NCBI GenBank assembly: GCA_947176675.1
Contig: CAMWRN010000021.1
Location: forward strand, 1 to 16,102
Source: an uncultured Clostridia bacterium
GTDB lineage: Bacteria; Bacillota; Clostridia; Oscillospirales; Ruminococcaceae
DNA: 16,102 bases
Direction of reading: 5' to 3'
In this document: piece after piece, positions 7,051 to 15,111 of the stretch
Numbering within the stretch: position 1 is the first letter of the stretch
How the letters are laid out: the number at the start of each line of letters is the position of its first letter
Made by a program: the position numbers and the translations under genes
The notes under the pieces: generated by a model
Database searches by the model: none
The model's input: the letters and a program-made list of their open reading frames with translations, nothing else
Told to the model about the DNA's origin: nothing

Positions 7051-8076
7051 TCAAATCTCATACTCACGCCGAAGCTGTCCGCAAGCGGCATCTATATCCG
7101 CTCCAAGCGTGCGCCTGACCGTAGCATTCAAGCCACCTTTATCCAAAATGTTCAAAAAATCGTAAAGAGCATTTTTGTCCGAACGATAGTCCCGCTCCTT
7201 TATCTGATTCACGGGTATAAGATTAATATGGCAGTTCATTCCTCTGAGAAGCTTTATCAATGCAACCGCGTCTGCGGGAGAATCGTTAATGCCGTGTATG
7301 ACCGCATACTCAAAAGAAATACGCCGTCCTGTTTTTTCGATATAATCACGGCAGGCTTTCAATAGAGTTCCTATGGGATATTGTTTGTTAATCGGCATAA
7401 TTTTATTTCTTTCTTCGTCTGTAACTGCATGAAGCGACACTGAGAGCGTAAGCCCGAAACGGTATTCCGCTAACTCGTAAATTTTGTCAACAAGTCCGCA
7501 TGTAGAAAGCGAAACGTGTCTCAAACTGAGATTCTTTCCCGTCTCATATGAGATCATCTGCAAAAATCTGATAGTATTATTAAAATTGTCAAGCGGCTCG
7601 CCGATACCCATTAGCACAAGGCTGTCGATATGCCGACCACTGTCTCTTTCCGCCTCATAGACCTGAAGCAGCATTTCCGATGGAAACAAATGACGCTTAA
7701 AACCTGCAATAGTTGACGCACAGAAGTTGCATCCCATTTTACACCCTACCTGAGTGGAAATGCACAAGCTATTTCCGTGCTTGTAGTCCATCAGAACAGA
7801 CTCGATATGGTTTCCGTCTGACAACTCATATAAATATTTTACAGTATTATCTATAGAAGATTCAAGCTTTCTGACAATTTTTATACTATTTATACAATAT
7901 AACTCATCTAATTTTGTGCGTAAAGACGAAGAAATATTACTCATATTGGAAAATTCATGAACTCTTTTTGTATGTAGCCATTCATAAATTTGTTTTCCTC
8001 TGAATTTTTTCTCGCCGATAGCCTCCATTTCAGAATATAATTCTTCCAAACTACAGGATAAAATATCCTTTTTCAA
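7051..8076 (-). CDS. rlmN: Dual-specificity 23S rRNA (A2503-C2) / tRNA (A37-C2) methyltransferase RlmN
   Basis: RlmN is a radical-SAM enzyme that methylates C2 of A2503 in 23S rRNA and of A37 in some tRNAs. From TTG 8076 (341 residues) it has the RFRGKQIYEWLH-type N-terminal segment, LCISTQVGCKMGCNFC with the C105 position and the radical-SAM cysteines C112, C116 and C119, GIGEPLDN, SLSTCG, and DIDAACGQL with C332, the catalytic methyl-carrying cysteine. All key residues are present. The TTG start is inferred: it lies 5 nt after the rsmB stop, AAAGGA sits 12 nt upstream, and the protein then begins MKKDILSCSLEEL, like the family. The longer in-frame ATG at 8124 would overlap rsmB by 43 bp and has no Shine-Dalgarno. 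Function is sure; the start is likely but not certain. Confidence 0.96.
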   Translation of the reverse strand: MKKDILSCSLEELYSEMEAIGEKKFRGKQIYEWLHTKRVHEFSNMSNISSSLRTKLDELYCINSIKIVRKLESSIDNTVKYLYELSDGNHIESVLMDYKHGNSLCISTQVGCKMGCNFCASTIAGFKRHLFPSEMLLQVYEAERDSGRHIDSLVLMGIGEPLDNFNNTIRFLQMISYETGKNLSLRHVSLSTCGLVDKIYELAEYRFGLTLSVSLHAVTDEERNKIMPINKQYPIGTLLKACRDYIEKTGRRISFEYAVIHGINDSPADAVALIKLLRGMNCHINLIPVNQIKERDYRSDKNALYDFLNILDKGGLNATVRRTLGADIDAACGQLRREYEI

Positions 8077-8081
8077 ACTAT

Positions 8082-9392
8082 TTAGTCGTCCTTTCTGATT
8101 TTGCTGATAAAAAATCCCTCGCATCCGAAATCTTTGGGAAAAATCGTTGTCTTATACCCCGAATTTCCGTATTCTTCCATAATATCTACAGCACTGAAAT
8201 TCCTGTGCTTATCAAGAAATAGATCAATAACAGAATCATTTTCGTCCCTGTTCAATGTGCAAGTAGAATAAACAAGCTCACCGCCAGATTTAAGATACTC
8301 CGAAGCCGTACACAAAATTTCATACTGAACCTCTGGCAGTCTTGAAATTGATTTAAGGTCTGTGTATTTCAGTTCTGGTTTTGAACGAATAACACCAAAT
8401 CCAGAACAAGGAACGTCACACAAAACCTTATCCGCCTTAGGAAAACAACCGTTAAAGACTTTAGCATCGTTTTTTACCGCTTCAATTGAAAGTCCCAACC
8501 GTTCTGCGCCGTTTTTTATAAGATTCACTCTGTTTGAGTGTATATCGCAAGCAATGACCCTACCCTTTCCACCCATCATCTCTGTAATGGTAAAAGACTT
8601 TCCACCAGGAGCAGCACACAAATCAATAACAGTATCTCCCGAACGGGGATTCAATACTTTGCAGCAAAGTTGTGAAGATAAGTCCTGAACATGAAAAAAT
8701 CCTTTTTGAAACAACTCACAACGTTCAACTCCACCAAGTCCGTTGGCTTCTAAGCAACCTTCCGTAACACTGCACGCCTTTACAGAGATTCCAATTTTCT
8801 CAAATTCCGAAATCAGATCAGCAGCCGTTGCTTTCAGAGTATTCACCCTTAAAAAAGTTTTATGGGGAATAACAGAGGCTTTGAGCAAGTCCTCTGCCTG
8901 TTCAAAAGAATAATCTCCGCAAAGCTTTTTAACAAGATCCAAGCCGCATGAAAATTCTATTCCGATACGCTCAATTTTATCATCGGGAAAATTAATTTTC
9001 TTTCCGTCACGGATAAAATTTCTTAGTACAGCATTAACAAATCCCGCTGCACTCGCCTTTCCGCATTGCTTTGCAAGAATGACTGATTCGTTTACAGCTG
9101 CACTGTCAGTAACGGAATCCATATACAAAAGCTGATACAGACCAATTTTCAGTATGTTCAGCACCGAGGCGTCCAGCTTGTGTAAAGGCTTACTGCTATA
9201 CAACGAAATTACATGCTCTAAAGTAAGCTTACGTTCAAGTATACCATAAAAAAGTCTGGAAACAAAATTTCGATCCCTGTCCGAAAAAAAACTTTTCTCA
9301 AGCGCAGAATCAAGCACAAGGTTAGAATACGCTTGTTTGTCCATTTTAGCAAGCAATTCCAAAACTGTAAAGCGTGGTGACTTAACATTCAT
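8082..9392 (-). CDS. rsmB: 16S rRNA (cytosine-967-C5)-methyltransferase RsmB
   Basis: RsmB methylates C5 of C967 in 16S rRNA using SAM. The 436-residue protein has the N-terminal NusB-like RNA-binding domain (about 1-140, with AVNESVILAK and GFVNAVLRN) and a C-terminal Rossmann methyltransferase domain. Motif I is VIDLCAAPGGKS (255-266). The two catalytic cysteines lie in DVPCSGFGVIR (C329) and VYSTCTL (C378). Length matches the family. The ATG at 9392 lies 2 nt after the yugP stop, with AGAAGG at the end of yugP serving as ribosome binding site, so the two are tightly linked. It is followed by rlmN, giving an rRNA methyltransferase pair. Confidence 0.96.
   Translation of the reverse strand: MNVKSPRFTVLELLAKMDKQAYSNLVLDSALEKSFFSDRDRNFVSRLFYGILERKLTLEHVISLYSSKPLHKLDASVLNILKIGLYQLLYMDSVTDSAAVNESVILAKQCGKASAAGFVNAVLRNFIRDGKKINFPDDKIERIGIEFSCGLDLVKKLCGDYSFEQAEDLLKASVIPHKTFLRVNTLKATAADLISEFEKIGISVKACSVTEGCLEANGLGGVERCELFQKGFFHVQDLSSQLCCKVLNPRSGDTVIDLCAAPGGKSFTITEMMGGKGRVIACDIHSNRVNLIKNGAERLGLSIEAVKNDAKVFNGCFPKADKVLCDVPCSGFGVIRSKPELKYTDLKSISRLPEVQYEILCTASEYLKSGGELVYSTCTLNRDENDSVIDLFLDKHRNFSAVDIMEEYGNSGYKTTIFPKDFGCEGFFISKIRKDD
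8089..8094 (-). promoter_or_regulatory. Ribosome binding site supporting a TTG start for rlmN
   Basis: AAAGGA on the minus strand lies inside the last codons of rsmB, 12 nt before TTG 8076. The spacing is at the long end of normal. No comparable site precedes the alternative ATG at 8124, so this site decides the start call. Confidence 0.55.
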
Positions 9393-9394
9393 AA

Positions 9395-10081
9395 TTACCT
9401 TCTTCTGCCTCTGTTAGACAACATTATCAGTCTCAGCAAGCTCATAAGCGATGAAAACATAGCCGCAACATAAGTCATTGCCGCCGCAGTGAGAACTTTT
9501 TTCGCCATCCTGACCTCATTTTTGTAAAGAATCACATTTTCATCAAGTGTCTTCAACGCTCTGCTACTTGCATTGAATTCAACAGGAAGCGTTACTGCCT
9601 GAAAAAGAACCACACCTGCATAAAGAAATATTCCCACGGGAATAAGCCACTGAAACGCACCGAACAGCACTCCGATCAAAACCAATGGCACAGCAAGATT
9701 TGAACCTATCTGTGTAATTGGAATAATCGCCTGTCTAATTTTTATTGGAGTGTAACCTTTAGCATGCTGAATCGCGTGACCTACTTCATGAGCTGCAACG
9801 CCAATAGCCGCTACGGAGGTACTGTTATAGACCGAATCAGAAAGTCTGATAACGTTTGAAGACGGATCGAAATGATCTGTCAAATTTCCACTGATATACT
9901 CAATGCTGACGTTATAGAGACCGTTCTCATCAAGAATTTTTCTTGCAACTTCTTTCGCGGTATAGCCGTGCTGATTATTTTCGCTGCTGTACTTGCTGAA
10001 CGTAGTCTTGACCATAATCTGTGCTATAAGCGCAAAAATAATTGCCGGAAGAACTATAAGGTATGTTGAATCAAAATACAT
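9395..10081 (-). CDS. yugP: YugP-type membrane zinc metallopeptidase
   Basis: This 228-residue membrane protein belongs to the neutral zinc metallopeptidase family of B. subtilis YugP; its substrate is not known to me. It has an N-terminal membrane helix (about 5-24), the zinc motif HEVGH (98-102) within AAHEVGHAIQH, a hydrophobic hairpin (about 125-163), a possible third ligand E168 in PVEFNAS, and a C-terminal hydrophobic segment (about 197-221) ending in basic RGRRR. The ATG at 10081 has a nearly ideal AAAAGGAGGT just upstream, the strongest ribosome binding site in the operon. It sits between fmt and rsmB, where B. subtilis has no such gene. I infer a membrane quality-control or envelope role only from the family type. 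Confidence 0.92.
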   Translation of the reverse strand: MYFDSTYLIVLPAIIFALIAQIMVKTTFSKYSSENNQHGYTAKEVARKILDENGLYNVSIEYISGNLTDHFDPSSNVIRLSDSVYNSTSVAAIGVAAHEVGHAIQHAKGYTPIKIRQAIIPITQIGSNLAVPLVLIGVLFGAFQWLIPVGIFLYAGVVLFQAVTLPVEFNASSRALKTLDENVILYKNEVRMAKKVLTAAAMTYVAAMFSSLMSLLRLIMLSNRGRRR

Positions 10082-10094
10082 AGTCTACCTCCTT

Positions 10095-11036
10095 TTAGGT
10101 TAAAACTGTCCCCTCTTTGACTGGCTTTCCCCTGAGATAGTCAGCTGTGAGCATTCTCTTTCCGCCCTCTGCCTGTACCTCTGTAAACCTTATGCAGTTC
10201 CCGTCTCCGCATACAACTGTAACGCCTTTTGACTGTACAATAGTTCCTGGGATGCTATTTGACATTAACCCTTGCACAAGCTCCGATTTATAAATTTTAA
10301 TACGCTTTCCGTCAAGAACGGCAGTAGCGCACGGAAATGCCGATAATCCTCGAACATGATTGTGAACTTCCTGTGCGGATTTTGAAAAGTCAATAGGACA
10401 CATATCCTTTGTCAGCATTGGAGCATGAGTGGACATCGAATCATCTTGCGGAGTAGCTGTAATGCTGTTAGCCTTTACAGCTGTAACAGTCTCCAAAAGC
10501 AGTTCCGCGCCGAGCACAGACAATCTGTCATGCAATTCGGAAGCTGTTTCATCCTCTCCTATTTCCAGAGATTTGCTCAATAGCATATCTCCTGTATCAA
10601 TACCGTCTGCCATAAGCATAGTTGTAACTCCTGTAATCTTTTCACCGTTCAGAACGCTCCATTGAATAGGTCCTGCACCGCGATATTTGGGGAGTAACGA
10701 TGCATGAACGTTTATGCAGTAATGTTTAGGTGCGTCAAGAATAGTTTTGGGAAGAATTTTTCCGTATGCAACAACTATTATAAGATCGGGAGCAAGCTCA
10801 GTTATAACTTTCAAAGCTGCTTCAGCATCCTCGCCTTTTTTAAGACTGAGAGGCTGATATACAGGAATATTATGCGTTAAAGCAACTTCCTTTACAGGAG
10901 GCGGAGTAAGCTTATAACCCCTGCCCTTAGGTTTATCGGGTTGAGTAAAAACTGCCATAACGTTTTCACCACTGTCAATAAGAGCATTAAGGCACGGAAC
11001 GGCAAAATCGGGAGTACCCATAAAAATAATGTTCAT
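10095..11036 (-). CDS. fmt: Methionyl-tRNA formyltransferase
   Basis: Fmt formylates the amino group of Met-tRNA(fMet) with 10-formyl-tetrahydrofolate before translation initiation. The 313-residue protein begins MNIIFMGTPDFAVP, typical of the family, and keeps the catalytic region INVHASLLPKYRGAGPIQW with N109 and H111, and GIDTGD with D147. The C-terminal OB-fold domain for tRNA binding covers roughly 205-313. The ATG at 11036 follows the def stop by 13 nt, and AAAGGA overlapping that stop is 8 nt upstream of it. The def-fmt pair is widely conserved and couples addition of the formyl group to its later removal. Confidence 0.97.
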   Translation of the reverse strand: MNIIFMGTPDFAVPCLNALIDSGENVMAVFTQPDKPKGRGYKLTPPPVKEVALTHNIPVYQPLSLKKGEDAEAALKVITELAPDLIIVVAYGKILPKTILDAPKHYCINVHASLLPKYRGAGPIQWSVLNGEKITGVTTMLMADGIDTGDMLLSKSLEIGEDETASELHDRLSVLGAELLLETVTAVKANSITATPQDDSMSTHAPMLTKDMCPIDFSKSAQEVHNHVRGLSAFPCATAVLDGKRIKIYKSELVQGLMSNSIPGTIVQSKGVTVVCGDGNCIRFTEVQAEGGKRMLTADYLRGKPVKEGTVLT

Positions 11037-11049
11037 CAGCTAAATCCTT

Positions 11050-11562
11050 TCAGCGGTTTCTGCGTTTTCCTTTTTCGTCCTGCTTCTCATTTTCTATTTC
11101 ATCGGGATCTACCATTTCATCGGCAATGTCGATAAAAAGCTGTCCCTCAAGGTGGTCAAGTTCGTGACATACCGCTCTGGCAAAAAATTCTTTTAATTTG
11201 AGCTGTACAAATTTTCCTGTTCTGTCCTGAGCTTTAACGATGACCTCGTTTGGACGAACCACATATCCCCAATCATCAGGACAGGAAAGACAACCCTCAA
11301 TCCCGCGCTGAGAACCTTTTGACTTGATAATTTCGGGATTAACAAGCTCCAGGAGTCCCTCTCCCACATCGACAACCACAACACGCCTTAAAATTCCCAC
11401 TTGGGGAGCGGCAAGTCCAACACCGTTTGCCTTGTACATAGTTTCAGCCATATCATCAAGAAGTATACTCAATTTTTCGTCAAAATTCACCACAGGTTTG
11501 CATTTTTTTCTGAGTATATCCTCCGATTTATTGACAATTTTTCTCAGTGCCAAAATTTTCAC
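11050..11562 (-). CDS. def: Peptide deformylase
   Basis: Def is an iron-dependent hydrolase that removes the N-formyl group from nascent proteins. The 170-residue protein has all three signature motifs: GVGLAAPQ (47-54), EGCLSCP (89-95, metal ligand C91) and HELDH (133-137, two metal ligands and the catalytic Glu). The C-terminal tail is charged and rich in Glu and Lys. The start is ambiguous. The GTG at 11562 has AAAGG only 2 nt upstream. A TTG at 11553 has the same AAAGG at 11 nt and would begin MALRKIV, which resembles many clostridial deformylases. Either way there is no ATG start. The gene follows priA closely and is upstream of fmt. Confidence 0.96.
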   Translation of the reverse strand: MKILALRKIVNKSEDILRKKCKPVVNFDEKLSILLDDMAETMYKANGVGLAAPQVGILRRVVVVDVGEGLLELVNPEIIKSKGSQRGIEGCLSCPDDWGYVVRPNEVIVKAQDRTGKFVQLKLKEFFARAVCHELDHLEGQLFIDIADEMVDPDEIENEKQDEKGKRRNR

Positions 11563-11580
11563 TGCCTTTCATTAGTTTAG

Positions 11581-14010
11581 CTAAATTATGTCTCCATTAA
11601 TATCAAGAAATGTGCGGACATTTGCAAATTCCCGCATTTTAAAGGTTTGCTTGTACAAACGTCCTATATAGTCCCTGAACATACGATTGTTTCTGCATTT
11701 TATAATTATTCTGTAACGGTATCTACCGTTAATTTTTTCGTACATGCACTTTGAAGGACCAAGCACTCTTATCGGTACATTAATCTCCCCCGAAGCAATG
11801 CTACCGCTTATCAGACTAAGAAAAGCCTTTGAAGCTTTATCGGCACAGCTTTCTATAACCGAAGAAAATTCCAGTGAACATATATCGCAGAACGGCGGAT
11901 AAACCAATGCCTGCCGAGAAGAAATTTCCTGCTCGTAAAACGCAGGATAATTTTGTTCTGCCGCAAGATTGAGAACATAATGCTCAGGCACATACGTCTG
12001 AATGATAGCTCGGCCTTGCTTGTTACCTCTGCCGCAGCGCCCAACGACTTGAGTTACCAGTGAAAAAGTTCTCTCGTAGCTTCTGAAATCTCCCGAAAAC
12101 AACGCCTTATCAATGGAAATAACTCCCACCAAAGTAACATTCGGAAAATCCAGACCCTTAGCGATCATCTGAGTACCCAACATTATATCGTACTCACCGT
12201 TTTCAAAAGCACGGAAATTTTTTTCATAAGCATACCGTGAATATGTGGTATCAGCATCCATTCGCAGAATCCTCGCATTGGGAAATAAATCTGCAACCTC
12301 GTCCTCAACCTTTTGTGTTCCAAGTCCTGTCATTTTAAGGTGATTTGAACCGCACTTTCCGCAAGTTTTCGGCATTTCAGCGCTGGACCCGCAATAATGG
12401 CACAATACTTGACTGTTTGCCTTATGATATGTCATAGGTATGCTGCAATTGGGACACATAAGCGGTTCTTTACAGTCCGCACAGCTTATATAAGTATGAT
12501 ATCCTCTTCTATTCAAAAGAAGAATTATCTGCTCTTTTTTTCCCAGATTATAATTGATCTCTTCTACGAGTCTGTCAGAAAATACCGCAGAATTTCCATA
12601 GAAACCGTCTGTCGCCAGATCTACCATTTCGGTTAAGGGAAGTCTTTCCTGCGAATATCGGTCAGGCATTGTGAACAGCTTGTATCTACCTGTTTTGGCA
12701 TAATAAAAGCTTTCTATAGACGGCGTTGCCGATGCCATCAACGTAACTGCATTATGAGTGATACATCTTTTTTTTGCAATTTCCTTGGCGTTATAACGCG
12801 GAGATGACTCAGACTTATATGTCCGCTCACCCTCTTCGTCAATAATAAAAAGTCCTATATTTTCCATAGGAGCGAAAACTGCGCTCCTTGTTCCCACAAC
12901 GATCCTTGCCTGACCCTTTTTGACTCTTTTGTATTCATTAAGCCGCTGGGTCAGTGAAAGACTGCTGTGCATAATGGCAACCAGATCCCCAAACAACCCT
13001 TGAAACCTTTGCACAACCTGCGGCGTAAGAGATATTTCTGGAATAAGCATAATAACATTTTTCCCAAGATCGAGGGTATGCTGAATAAGCTTTGCAAAAA
13101 CGGGAGTTTTTCCGCTTCCCGTTACTCCGTAAAGAAGCGCGGCGCACGGTTTTTTTTCGTCTATCAATGAAGCGATACCGTCGTAAGCCCGCTGCTGCTG
13201 TTCCGAAAGAATTATGTCGTCAACTTTCTCATTTGCAGAAACATCGGGAGTTCTGAGTATTTCATACTCATACGCCTCAACAATACCTTTTTTCGTCATA
13301 TTATTGACAACCGACGAAGTAACGCCGCAGATGTATCCTATTTCCTTTACAGAAGCCGAACTGCTGTCGGCAAGAAGTTCCACAACACTTTTTTGCTTTG
13401 GAGACAGATTTACTGCAAGTTTTCCAGAAGTAAAATCTTCCGTGAGCTTTATCATTTTAACAGTTTCGTCCTTGGTACGTCTTTTTATCGAGTCGTACTC
13501 TGCCAAAAATCCCGTCTGAACAAGCTCCGCAACAAGCTTATTTTCCGCACCGTCCAACGAGGAAATATCTTCCCTGACAGATCTTAGCAGCTCCAAAGCC
13601 CCTGCGGATAGAGCCTCTTCCGATAAGTTTTCAGAGGAAAGCTCGTACTTTTGTGTAAAATTTACGCTGAGACCAACAGGTATCAACGTCCTGAAAGCCT
13701 CAAAATAGGTACACAAAGTAGTGTCTCTGAGCCACATTATCAAGTCAAGCATTTCGTCATTAAGCAACGGCTCGTCATCAATAATTGAGTTTATCGGTTT
13801 AAATCTGCTTAAATCTTCACCTACAGCGCTGTCAATGCGAATAATAACACCTATACGTTTTCTGTTTCCGTTACCGAAAGGAACAAGAACCCTTACTCCT
13901 ACCGCAGCCTTTCCGTCCAATTCAATCGGAATAGTATATTTGTACCGTCTGTCGTACCCATAAGTTACAAAACTGACTGCCACAGCTGCCAAATGTTTTA
14001 CAGTAAGCAA
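11581..14010 (-). CDS. priA: Primosomal replication restart helicase PriA
   Basis: PriA is a 3'-5' superfamily 2 helicase that recognises stalled forks and reloads the replisome. The 809-residue length is close to B. subtilis PriA. Domains seen are an N-terminal 3'-fork-binding region (about 1-110), Walker A GVTGSGKT (295-302) and motif II DEEG (391-394). The zinc-binding insert has eight cysteines as four CxxC pairs (CADC, CPNC, CHYC, CGKC). Also present are GTQMIAKGLDFPNVTLVGV and the motif VI region VVGRCGRG. The family motif II is DEEH; here His is replaced by Gly. The likely start is TTG 14010, with GGGGGAAAGG just upstream, 19 nt after the rpoZ stop; no better start is near. B. subtilis has coaBC between rpoZ and priA; it is missing here. 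Confidence 0.96.
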   Translation of the reverse strand: MLTVKHLAAVAVSFVTYGYDRRYKYTIPIELDGKAAVGVRVLVPFGNGNRKRIGVIIRIDSAVGEDLSRFKPINSIIDDEPLLNDEMLDLIMWLRDTTLCTYFEAFRTLIPVGLSVNFTQKYELSSENLSEEALSAGALELLRSVREDISSLDGAENKLVAELVQTGFLAEYDSIKRRTKDETVKMIKLTEDFTSGKLAVNLSPKQKSVVELLADSSSASVKEIGYICGVTSSVVNNMTKKGIVEAYEYEILRTPDVSANEKVDDIILSEQQQRAYDGIASLIDEKKPCAALLYGVTGSGKTPVFAKLIQHTLDLGKNVIMLIPEISLTPQVVQRFQGLFGDLVAIMHSSLSLTQRLNEYKRVKKGQARIVVGTRSAVFAPMENIGLFIIDEEGERTYKSESSPRYNAKEIAKKRCITHNAVTLMASATPSIESFYYAKTGRYKLFTMPDRYSQERLPLTEMVDLATDGFYGNSAVFSDRLVEEINYNLGKKEQIILLLNRRGYHTYISCADCKEPLMCPNCSIPMTYHKANSQVLCHYCGSSAEMPKTCGKCGSNHLKMTGLGTQKVEDEVADLFPNARILRMDADTTYSRYAYEKNFRAFENGEYDIMLGTQMIAKGLDFPNVTLVGVISIDKALFSGDFRSYERTFSLVTQVVGRCGRGNKQGRAIIQTYVPEHYVLNLAAEQNYPAFYEQEISSRQALVYPPFCDICSLEFSSVIESCADKASKAFLSLISGSIASGEINVPIRVLGPSKCMYEKINGRYRYRIIIKCRNNRMFRDYIGRLYKQTFKMREFANVRTFLDINGDII

Positions 14011-14029
14011 AACCTTTCCCCCGCCGAAA

Positions 14030-14245
14030 TCAATCTTTTGACTCTCTGAGCGAAGGATCCTCTATGAAAGAATATTTTCTTCCCGCAAATTCCTCAACAG
14101 CGGTTTTTACAGGTTTTTCCTCAAGAGTTTCATTGTTATTGTACAGATCATCGGCGATCTCTCTTGCACGCTTTGCAACAGCGATAACAACCGAATAGTA
14201 ACTCTCATTTTTTGTAGCGATCTGACTGATAGCAGGTCTAAGCAT
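14030..14245 (-). CDS. rpoZ: DNA-directed RNA polymerase subunit omega
   Basis: This 71-residue protein is the omega subunit, which helps assemble and stabilise RNA polymerase by holding beta-prime. It begins MLRPAISQI and contains the conserved SYYSVVIAVAKRAREI core (about 15-31), followed by KPVKTAVEEFAGRKY, where the family has its second conserved block. The ATG at 14245 lies within the gmk stop region, overlapping by 8 bp (ATGCTTAG), and GAGGTG lies 7 nt upstream within gmk. The gmk-rpoZ pair is a widespread arrangement, which supports the call despite the short length. Confidence 0.94.
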   Translation of the reverse strand: MLRPAISQIATKNESYYSVVIAVAKRAREIADDLYNNNETLEEKPVKTAVEEFAGRKYSFIEDPSLRESKD

Positions 14246-14843
14246 TTTTCAACACCTCATCAATAGTATTTTTTATTTTAGCAGTTTTAAGCTCTTCCGC
14301 ACGGATAATTGAACGCAGATCATCCACAGCTTCAGAAAGCTCGCCGTTTACCACAGCATAATCGTATTTGTACGCCTGACTTATCTCTCCTGCGGCTTCT
14401 CCGAGACGTTTTTCTATTACTTCATCGGATTCTGTTCCGCGTTTTTCAAGCCGTCTGCGAAGTTCTTTCAGGGACGGCGGAAGAATAAATATAAACACCG
14501 CATCGGGGCATTTTTCCTTTATTTTCATCGCACCCTGAACTTCAATCTCCAAAATAACATGACAGCCTTTTTCAAGCATATCATCCACCGGTTTACGCGG
14601 AGTACCATAGTAATTCCCGCAATAGGACGCATATTCAAGCATTCCGTCGCCTGCGATCATCTCTTCAAACTTCTCTTTTGTCAGAAAGTGGTAATTAACT
14701 CCATCCGTTTCACCTGGTCTGGGACTTCTTGTAGTAGCGGAAACCGAGTAAAAAATCTTATCACTTTTGAGTATTTCCGCCAGTACCGTACCTTTTCCAC
14801 AGCCTGACGGACCAGATACTACCATCAATATGCCCTTACTCAT
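14238..14843 (-). CDS. gmk: Guanylate kinase
   Basis: Gmk converts GMP (and dGMP) to GDP with ATP. From the ATG at 14843 (201 residues) it has a P-loop GPSGCGKGT (11-19), the GMP-binding segments SATTRSPRPGETDGVNYHF (35-53) and EYASYCGNYYGTP (70-82), and the strand ILEIEVQGA (98-106), where many relatives have Asp for the second Glu. A lid region RRRLEKRGTE follows. I preferred ATG 14843 over ATG 14864 because the family starts just before the first strand, and because GAGGAGG within the end of remA is well placed. This start overlaps the remA stop by 8 bp (ATGAGTAA), suggesting coupling. Confidence 0.97.
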   Translation of the reverse strand: MSKGILMVVSGPSGCGKGTVLAEILKSDKIFYSVSATTRSPRPGETDGVNYHFLTKEKFEEMIAGDGMLEYASYCGNYYGTPRKPVDDMLEKGCHVILEIEVQGAMKIKEKCPDAVFIFILPPSLKELRRRLEKRGTESDEVIEKRLGEAAGEISQAYKYDYAVVNGELSEAVDDLRSIIRAEELKTAKIKNTIDEVLKNA

Positions 14844-15090
14844 CGTCAGATTCCTCCTCGTCATCTAAACGTCCCGCAACTGTTTCGGGCTGCACCGCAG
14901 ACAAGATCACATGATCGCTGTCCATAATAATGACCGCCCGCGTCCGCCTACCATAAGTTGCATCAATCAGCAAGCCTTTTTCCTTGGCCTCCTGAATAAT
15001 ACGCTTTATCGGCGCAGATTCAGGACTGACAATAGTAATAAGTCGTCCTGCATTTATCATGTTGCCAAAACCAATATTAATAAGCTTCAT
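14836..15090 (-). CDS. remA: RemA-family extracellular matrix regulatory protein (DUF370)
   Basis: In B. subtilis RemA is a DNA-binding protein that forms higher-order rings, activates biofilm matrix operons and supports osmoprotection genes. This 84-residue protein begins MKLINIGFGNMINAGRLITI and contains SPESAPIKRIIQEAKEKG and the highly conserved DATYGRRTRAVIIMDS segment. It ends in an acidic DDEEESDDE tail. The ATG at 15090 has GGAGG about 4 nt upstream and lies 21 bp after yicC. The yicC-remA-gmk-rpoZ order matches the B. subtilis yloC-remA-gmk-rpoZ cluster. Target genes in this organism cannot be told from the window. Confidence 0.95.
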   Translation of the reverse strand: MKLINIGFGNMINAGRLITIVSPESAPIKRIIQEAKEKGLLIDATYGRRTRAVIIMDSDHVILSAVQPETVAGRLDDEEESDDE

Positions 15091-15111
15091 ATGTCCTCCG
15101 AAAGGTCGATA

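Noticed and set aside
8077..8124. N-terminal extension of rlmN to ATG 8124.
   Set aside because: It would overlap rsmB by 43 bp, has no ribosome binding site, and adds residues unlike the family. TTG 8076 fits better.
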